A stretch of 64,000 nt of DNA from Magicicada septendecula (Eukaryota; Arthropoda; Insecta; Hemiptera; Cicadidae): contig CM068373.1 in the NCBI GenBank assembly GCA_034769895.1, positions 278,708,658-278,772,657 on the forward strand, in the 5' to 3' direction. The position numbers and the translations under genes were made by a program. Below are positions 56,758 through 64,000 of this stretch, in pieces (the stretch's first letter is position 1; every line of letters begins with the position of its first letter). The notes under the pieces were generated by a model, which was given only the letters and a program-made list of their open reading frames with translations, ran no database searches and was not told the DNA's origin.

Positions 56758-56769
56758 ACGACAGGTCTT

Positions 56770-57160
56770 CCAGGTTAGCAACGCACAGGCTAGTTGGCAG
56801 CAGCTCGCCTTTATTCACGTTTCTCTGCTTCTCTTTTCAACCCACAATATGATGTGCAGTTCATATCGACCATAAGCTGTTTCATGTAGTCTAAACGGGG
56901 TCGACCTCTGTGATTCTTCCCTTCAACTGTTCCTTCTATTACTCTCTTAACCAACCCACTGTGTCGTAGTGTATTCCCTATAAACTTAGCTCTTCTGACT
57001 TTTCAATTTCGCAGAAAGGTTTTCTCCTCCTGAGCTCTTCTAAAGACTTCCTTTTTCGTTATCTTCTCCCTCCAGCTTCTCTTGAATATTCTTCTGTAGC
57101 ACCAGGTCGTAAATCCTTGGAACCTTTTCTTAGACCGTTTTAACTCCAAAATATTTTACA
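56770..57160 (-). pseudogene. LINE endonuclease/RT, 3'-terminal relic
   Basis: The minus-strand reading contains WCYRRIFKRSWREKITKKEV, then FIGNTLRHSGLVKRVIEGTV, then EGKNHRGRPRLDYMKQLM and ends near REAEKRE. This matches the C-terminus of RTE/CR1-type non-LTR proteins (W.GHilRHxxLlkxviEGkveGkRgRGRPRxxYixQi). It is short, with a stop, and belongs to a different family from the 2.8- and 31.8-kb LINEs. Confidence 0.75.
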
Positions 57161-57867
57161 ATAGAAGCATCCATCATAGAGCTGCTGATACTAGGGATAT
57201 CTTAAACAGATCTTTACTGCAGTGGTTTCCCCTTGCCTTGTGCATACCATGCTGTTGACGTATACACGTTCCTCCGCCTTTAGAAGTGATTTCTCACCCC
57301 TATACTATTATTAAAACTAGTTTGGTATTGACAGATGGAACTGTTGAGGAAACAACTGACTGCTGCGTGCCTCTTAACCAATTGCCGTGCTGAAAACTGT
57401 AAACAGTAACCGTAGCAACGCACAATGTTTCCAAGGTGTCCCACACGTGCTGTTATGAAAAACAGTGGAATGTCGCGCCACGGAGTGAACTGTTTAGTTT
57501 AGGTTCTGTATAACGAAGTCTGTTTGTTAAGAATGAGTGCTGTATTTTCGTTTACACTTCGTGATTATTCATGGGAATATGTTCGTTTAATACTTAAATA
57601 GTTGTGTTACAGATACAAGTTTATTGTTAACTAATTTCTGATTAATTATCTAAATGTAGTGAAAACGTGTGAATCAATTATTAACTAAATAAGCGTAAGC
57701 ATGTTTATATAACATGTTTACTTTACTTGTTGACATTTTACGGAACTTTGTGCGTATGATTTTTATTTTAAAACAATTTGTACAAATATCCACATTTTTA
57801 AATTTTGAATTCTTCAAAGTATTCTCTTTAACATATACGTGTTTACTTCACTTCCAAAACAGAAGGT
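57161..57867. other. No recognisable gene
   Basis: Contains the presumed 5' side of the DDE transposase. No clear terminal inverted repeat was found. Confidence 0.5.
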
Positions 57868-59270
57868 ATGTCTGAAAGTGAGGAAGCTGTGAAAAAGCGT
57901 GGTCTACCGCGAATACACCCGGTAAAAGAGAAAACACGTATTTCCGGTCGCGGCGTACCAATTAGAGGGCAGTCCGGAGAATTCGTTTGTTCTCTACGAG
58001 ATTATTTCGAGAAAGAGAAAGAACATGGTGGGCCGCTGATTTCAGTTAGTCAAGTTGTCGATAGAACAGCAGCTGCACTCTCTATAAGTAAAAATACGGT
58101 CGTAACGATAGGTAAGGAGAAGTTTAAACAAAGGAACGAAGCTGGCCCTTCTAAACTGGAAACACCAGGTAAAAAAGACTGATAGAAAAACGTGTTACTA
58201 ATCTGGATGCTTTTGCAGAAGATGGGATCCGTCGCCACGTGTATGAGTATTACAGTCGTAAAGAGTATCCTACAATAAAAAAAGGTGCTAGTTACTCTTC
58301 ATGATGCAGAGCTTTTCACTGGTAGCCACTCGTTTTTACGGTCCGTAATTAAAAATTTGGGATTTAAATTTATTACCGTTTCGGGTAGAAAAGCATTAAT
58401 GGAGCAACAACACGTAGCTACTCTCGCTGTAGGTTTCTTAGACGTGTAATAAATGAAAATTTTAATAACGTCGTCTGGGTTGACGAAAAATGGGTGAACG
58501 TAGGACATTCTTTAAGAAAGTGTTGGTCGGACGATTCTACGGTGGGAAATATGCCAGTGAGAATTGGAAAAGGTGGAAGACTTATAATTATCCACACCGG
58601 AAATTCTCAGGAGTTTATTCCTAATTGCCTCTATGTATTTAAATCAAAAAAGACTTCTGACTCTCACGAAGAAATAAATCACAATAAATTTAAAACATGG
58701 TTTGAAGAATCTCTGTTAGAATATTCCTCCCAATTCAGTGATCGTGATGGACAACGCGCCATACCATTTAGTGATTAAAGACAAGGCTCCAACAATGGCT
58801 TCAAAAAAAGAAGAGATGGTTGAACGGTTAAAACGTCGAAACATTCCGTTGACAGAGGATATGAAAAAGGCTGAGTTTATGGAGTTAATACTACTTTATT
58901 AACCAAAGTTTCCTGTGTATATTGTTGACGAGTTGGTCATAAAGTTATCCGGTTGCCTCCATATTATTCTCATTTTAACGTCATAGAACTAACATGGGTC
59001 AGGGTTAAATACGTTGCCGCAAATAATAGAAAATTCACAATGACTGAAGTCGAAAAATTAACAAATGAAGCCATACAAATGATTACTGGAGAAGATTGGA
59101 AGAAGATAGTCGAACACACCAAGTCAGTTATTGAAGACGCTTGGAAAAATGATGGTATAGTGGAACAGCAGGTCGAAGATTTGATAATTTCTGTGAATTG
59201 TTCGAGTGACAGTGAATCAGTTCAATCTGAAGACAGTGATTCTACATTAAGCGGAGTTCACACATTATAA
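57868..59270 (+). pseudogene. IS630/Tc1-related DDE transposase, broken
   Basis: Starts MSESEEAVKKRGLPRIHPVK. The readable part continues in other frames as KRVTNLDAFAEDGIRRHVYE, then LHDAELFTGSHSFLRSVIKN, then NVVWVDEKWVNVGHSLRKCW (first catalytic D in WVDE), GKGGRLIIIHTG, VMDNAPYH-like sequence near 58,745 (second D) and LPPYYSHFNVIELTWVRVK (the final catalytic E in NVIELTW). It closes with an acidic tail (SDSESVQSEDSDSTLSG). Shifts lie near 58,180, 58,290, 58,440, 58,735 and 58,920. Its relatives are multicopy in aphids, Hydra and others (from memory). The acids are still present, but the frame is destroyed. Confidence 0.78.
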
Positions 59271-60339
59271 AAGTAAGTTTTTATTTTCTTTACTGTTAAA
59301 AGTAATGTTAAATATAAAATTGCAATAAAAAAGTATTTAATTTAATCTTTAACTAATAACAAATTAACAAACAAAATATTATAGTCCAAGATTACAAATT
59401 TCTATCCATTATAAATTATTATTTCACTATATATAGGCAATTTCATTTATGAAGAATTCGCAAATATTTATGCTTGCTTAATACTAAATTATCTGTATTT
59501 AGTAATTTCACGATATAATAATAGAGTAATTATTTATCACATTTTTCCAAGTAAATTATTGCCGGTATGATATTAAATCCATACCAAAATATTAAGTAAG
59601 ATCTCAAATTACCAGACTTAGACTTAACTAGAATTTGCGTAACACGATTCACGTCATTTCACAAAAAAAGTTTTTTACGCGATTGTGAACAGATTAGTCT
59701 GCACTATAATTAAGGTAATGCACAGTATAATACGTATATGTTATTGCAACCATAGATTAATAATAATCGTATTCACTACGATATAAGTTACACGACTTCA
59801 CTACAAAACCATCTCTGGGTGTCTTACTGTAATTAAAAGTACATTAAGAGATATCATATCATGTTTTAAAAGTAAACTGTTACGTCTTAAAAAGCCATAT
59901 TAAATGACCTTGAGCATGAATGTGTTGCAAGTTGTTTGTATGTGAATCATTGTTTCGTGTTTATCCACTTGTAGAAACCACGTGGTCAGAGTGTGGCAAC
60001 GTTGTTTCCGTTTCATTAATACCAATTAACGTCAATACCAAACTAGTTTTAATATTATTATTGGACAATAGGGTCTCCTGTTCTCTATCCGCTCTTCTAC
60101 CCTCCAAGGAGCCCATTGGTACTTGATAGAGGGATCATCTTATCCCGGGTGATATTTGGTCCCTGTGTTCGTTAGCCGCTTGATATACAAACGTTCCCCC
60201 CTCTCTACCACGAGGAGGTGAACATCAGGATTTTCCCTTGGAAAGGTCTAGGACCATAGTGGCATTCCCTAGACCCTCCAGTACTTTTAGAGAGGCCGAA
60301 AGGTAAACGATTATAAAATCTAGGCTACAAAACATAAAT
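59271..60339. other. No recognisable gene; GC-richer island
   Basis: AT-rich to about 60,060, then a ~230-bp patch of higher GC (60,070-60,300, e.g. cctccaaggagcccattggt) that stands out in composition but has no frame or motif that I recognise. Confidence 0.5.
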
Positions 60340-60344
60340 AAACT

Positions 60345-60510
60345 TGTTACATATTTCCTTTTTGTGTCGATGTTTCGACGTTATTTATTGCCATCATCAG
60401 GATTTTGTGTACGGACATAAGAGAAATATCAAACACAACGGAATCAACTAATTGAGTGAATGTGTTCGAGTGTATGCGTGTGCGTGTAATTTTGTAATTA
60501 CCTTCTGTTA
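60345..60510 (-). mobile_element. PLE tail fragment with hammerhead-like core
   Basis: On minus, CTGATGA (60,400-60,394) is followed by a weak GGC/GTC stem and GAAAC. The upstream part (cacattcactcaatta) matches 61,440-61,465 in inverted orientation. Stem I does not close convincingly, so this core is probably decayed. Confidence 0.5.
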
Positions 60511-60658
60511 TTTTGTACATAATTCTCAATTCTCTAGTGTGAGGATAGTGTTGTCAATACCAGCAGTGGGTAAAAAGTAATAATAATAATAATAATAATA
60601 ACTTTTAATAATAGACATGATTGAACATTCTTACAATCTTTATTCAACTATAACACAT

Positions 60659-61163
60659 TGTTACGACATTACAAAACATTCTACGTGTTTCTCGGCTATT
60701 CTAGTTTAACCAGCTGTAATTTTGTGTGCGTACGTGATTCTTAAAAGGCGTTAACGAGATTAGTCCAGAACCACCGGTCCGCGCGCTCTGTGTTCAATTC
60801 CGCAATCAATACCGCTCTAGTATTTATAGTAGCGCTGACGCGTAGTATGGATTATTCTGGAATTTCAGAGGGATATAAATATAGGCATTCAGTTGCGTTC
60901 AGTTTCAGTTTTAGTGACGATTTATTCCAGTGCGGCTCGAAGTATTCTGGCGAAGCGTTAAGTAATTTATCATTATGCAGGACTCTATTAGTTGACATTT
61001 TTATTGCGTGTGAACAATTTTCATTTGATTTGTTGTAAGAGACTATCTTGTTGATTACAAATTGTTTAATTGTGATAATCAAAGCTGGTGATTAGTGACT
61101 TAATTGGCGTCTTGTATTTTGTTTTCCACTGTACCATACGACGATCAGTAGACCGTCGTAACA
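60659..61163 (+). mobile_element. Solo LTR, same family as 6.7 and 62.6 kb
   Basis: 505 bp, TGTTACG...CGTAACA. In this orientation there is a TATA box (tataaata at 60,874) and an arthropod initiator-like tcagtt 25 bases on (60,899), so plus is the sense strand. It inserted between the two inverted PLE tail fragments. No clean target duplication. Confidence 0.75.
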
Positions 61164-61414
61164 TTTGCTATCTTATATGTAGACATGTATTCCTATCTGT
61201 ACCAATTCATACAAATCATACATTCGATGATTACTGTATCTATAATTATTTATTAATATAGCTAAGTAATTATTGCATTATCAATATTTTAAAGTGTTAT
61301 ATTCTATTAATTGTGTTTTGGAGTATTATAATTTTGTCTATGTACGTATTCATGTAAAACAATATGCAAGGAATGTAATTATTTTTCTGATGTGAAACAA
61401 ACTGTCTCAACTCC

Positions 61415-61520
61415 CTTACACACACACGCGCGCGCACACACACAAACACATTCACTCAATTAATTTATCTTGTCGTGTTAAATATTGTCGAAACGTCGAC
61501 ACGACTAATTTTAAATTTTT
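61415..61520 (+). mobile_element. PLE tail fragment, decayed core
   Basis: Inverted relative of 60,360-60,510. It keeps gtcgaaacgtcgac and an outer stem gtcgtgt/acacgac, but the CTGATGA segment has been deleted. Confidence 0.5.
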
Positions 61521-61669
61521 ATTAAACTTATTGACCGATCCTCGATAAACCTTTCATAGTTACAGTATATGGTCTAGGTTTTCATTACCGTTTTAAACAT
61601 CCCCCTACCATATCACATATCTTTTTCAAAACCCCTCACCTCCATATCATGGCCAACCTCTCTATTCTC

Positions 61670-61940
61670 CAGTTTCGTGTTTGCTGACTATATATTTGTA
61701 CTCTGTGCTCTGTACGTCGTTTTTTTTGTTTACGCAATTTTGCTTTTTTCGATAGTTATCATTTCAAGGAACTGCCGTTTGAAATTATTAGTTTCAGTAT
61801 GTATTAATTTTTCTTTGTCAAACTGGAAGGTGTGGCCGTGTACGCGAACGTGTTGTATTACGGCTGCTGGATCGTGTTTATTAGGTTCTATTTTATCACA
61901 GATGTATTTGTGTCGATATACTCTTCTTTTCAAATAATAA
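61670..61940 (-). pseudogene. Penelope-like element, GIY-YIG C-terminal relic
   Basis: On minus: RVYRHKYICDKIEPNKHDPA, then VIQHVRVHGHTFQFDKEKL, then FKRQFLEMITIEK, and in a shifted frame NCVNKKNDVQSTEYKYIV. This is the second half of a PLE endonuclease domain (xHxxxxxHxFdFdxxxil...RxxlExxxIxkxxxxVNxk). The frameshift near 61,733 and absence of the RT show that it is a remnant. It supports the PLE identity of the tails around it. Confidence 0.7.
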
Positions 61941-61983
61941 TTTAAATGAATAATGTGTATAAGCTTTCTGACACCGAAACAAG

Positions 61984-62097
61984 AAAAAGAAGAAGAAGAA
62001 GAAGAAGAAGAAGAAGAAGAAGAAGAAGAAGAAGAAGAAGAAGAAGAAGAAGAAGAAGAAGAAGAAGAAGAAGAAGAAGAAGAAGAAGAAGAAGAAA
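61984..62097. repeat. (GAA)n microsatellite, ~113 bp
   Basis: An aga/gaa trinucleotide array directly upstream (in minus sense) of the PLE relic. Long open poly-E and poly-S frames across it are artefacts. Confidence 0.97.
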
Positions 62098-62562
62098 TTC
62101 TAATTCCATCGTGTAAATATTTTTTTAAATATGTACAAAAACATTTATCAGAGTACTGAATTTTATTTGGAAGCTTAGCAAAGAGCCAACATTTTAAAAT
62201 TATTCGCGCCGACAGCAATTTCTTTGTCTTCAAAGTGACAGGATACGTTTGCATGCTAAGTGGAAGCATGCTTAGTCCTTTACGCATTAAACGTAGTTCC
62301 CGTTACGAAAGAAACGTAAACAAAGGTAATAACAAACCTTTGTAACGGCTGCAAGAGAAAACTAATACAATCATCTGAGGCACAAACTCTCCCTTGGGTG
62401 TACTGTTCTGTGCTGTACATCAGATTAATAACCCTCCTGACTGTGTACCCTCTCTCTATGTGTTATAACGGTATCGTAAGAATTTATACAATTTTATAAA
62501 AACAACTGAAGACTGTAAAGTTTACTTTTTGAGTCACACGGGTATACATTACAAAAATATAC
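62098..62562. other. No recognisable gene
   Basis: Ordinary mixed sequence, including a short inverted pair gcatgctaag/cttagcatgc-like near 62,252-62,275. Confidence 0.5.
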
Positions 62563-63001
62563 TGTTACGACGGTCTAACTGATCGTCGTATGGTATAGTG
62601 AAAAACAAATACAAGACACCAATGAAGTCACTAAAAACCACCTTTAATTATCAAAGTTAACAGTTTGTAATAAACAAGTTATTCAACAAGATTATGCTCG
62701 TACAATAATTTAAATTAAAGTCCACACGCAATAATAATGTCAACTAATAGGAGTCCCGCACAAAAGTCACTTTTCATTAATAGCCACTTGAACCGCACTG
62801 AGTAATCGCCCGAAGTAAACTGAAAAGTAAGCGGGAGGTGTGGTCTATTTATAGTCTGCAAGGTTCCATAATATGCGTCCTTAACAAAATTCTAGAGGAT
62901 ACTTCAGTGCGACCTTGGCAGAAACACACACCGGCAGGGCTAGTCGAGAAGCTATAGAACGCCACCATCTAACGCACGAGAACGTTCTGCATTACGTAAC
63001 A
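62563..63001 (-). mobile_element. Solo LTR, third copy
   Basis: 439 bp, TGTTACG...CGTAACA. Same orientation as 6,701-7,234. Flanks atac and atat differ by one base from a 4-bp duplication. It has tatttatag near 62,850 (complement of the TATA box of the 60.6-kb copy). Confidence 0.75.
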
Positions 63002-64000
63002 ATATAAATGATAAAATAGGAAACATACGTACCATTCCACTGGGACTAGCAAACAGGTCGCTTCTGACATCACGTGGCCTTGGGCGATATCTGTCGAGTT
63101 CGGCGATCAAGCGATTTGTTTGTAATCGAATAGAATTTGTGCACCAATTGTTAACTGTTTCTCGAATAAACATTTATATTTTTCCAAGTGCACTTCAGTT
63201 GTTGAGCAAAATATTTTCGCTGGATTTTTGGTTGCCTTGTTTTCTCTATTCATTCCATTTTTTACAAATTGTTTTATCTTTATTTACACTGGATATTATT
63301 ACTTCGTCCGGTCTCCTTACTTCTCTTCGTCTCTAGGAAGCAAGATACAGACTGCTTTATACATATCAAAAATTTAAATATCCCGCATTCTGTTTTCCGT
63401 TTGATTTGACGCCACTGTCCAATACCAATAATTAATCTAACCCTTTCACCAGTAACGGGACACATATGTCTCACTAAAAATACAAATATTCTATTGGGAT
63501 AGCAAGATGCTGTGAGTACTATGGTGCCCCAGCTGTATACTGTTTAGAAGAGTTAGGTTGGCAACAGTGGATCCTAACTCAGCGTAAAAGTACTTTCTGG
63601 ATAATATATATAATATAATAACTAATATATAATATAATAATATATAATATATATATGAATAACACATTGCCAGTAGGACATATGTGTTCCAGTCAGATGT
63701 TGAATACACCATTGGAACACATAAGTCCCACCCCACCAGGTACTATAAAAACAATCAGACGTTATCTAGGAAGACAACAAATAAGAAACATTTATTATAA
63801 ATTATAGGAAGAAATATGTGGTGATAGGGTTAAAACTATAAAATGTTTAATCATTCACGATTCATATACATTATCCTCAAGTTTAACTAATATTATTATA
63901 CTGTGAACTCAAATAAGCCGGGATACACCCCAAGCAAAGATATCCAAAGTTGTTAGACTACGTTTGTGGATTATACTCAAAATGTTTATTAGATTATGTA
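63002..64000. other. No recognisable gene
   Basis: AT-rich with a ta-rich run at ~63,600-63,655. The short open frames on both strands lack motifs. Confidence 0.55.

Noticed and set aside
61730..62287. Poly-serine or poly-glutamate protein across the GAA array
   Set aside because: Microsatellite artefact. Only the segment left of 61,940 has family similarity, to PLE.

Overview
This window looks like a repeat-dense, AT-rich stretch of a large animal genome, most likely an arthropod and probably an insect. A cockroach- or termite-like genome is a guess from the mix of repeat families. I see no intact host gene, rRNA, tRNA or CRISPR array. Almost everything recognisable is a mobile element or its relic, and the most useful reading is a map of nested insertions.

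Left part (1-10.9 kb): a decayed PIN/XPG-nuclease-like coding region on the minus strand with a 115-bp internal tandem duplication; a LINE 3' end; a Penelope-like (PLE) tail with a hammerhead-ribozyme-like core; a broken Tc1/mariner transposase; a solo LTR; and a LINE reverse-transcriptase piece cut off at a microsatellite.

Centre-left (10,937-27,740): an almost intact minus-strand Ty3/Gypsy-type LTR retrotransposon. Its two LTRs are each 4,849 bp, co-linear, and differ at only two positions that I noticed. Gag (750 aa, very long 11-residue-repeat coiled coil, no zinc knuckle) and Pol (PR-RT-RNaseH-IN) overlap in a -1 arrangement with a TTTAAAC slippery heptamer. The LTRs carry a ~1.35 kb pyrimidine tract. 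There is no env.

Middle (27.8-33.8 kb): diverged long repeats (one LTR-like with a TATA box) and a LINE reverse-transcriptase relic.

Centre-right (33,789-47,254): a minus-strand Helitron with a hairpin-CTAG 3' end and a Rep-helicase ORF. A BEL/Pao LTR element (35,781-43,297) has inserted into its helicase domain, with a perfect 5-bp target duplication (ATGGG).

Right part (47.3-64 kb): relics of LINEs, mariner and a DDE transposase, a non-autonomous TIR element, several PLE tails arranged as head-to-head palindromes whose arms each carry a minimal hammerhead-like core, a PLE GIY-YIG relic, and two more solo LTRs of the 6.7-kb family. The least ordinary items are the giant-LTR Gypsy element with its frameshift signal and the recurring PLE/hammerhead palindromes. 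Coordinates and repeat comparisons come from reading by eye, not from alignment.
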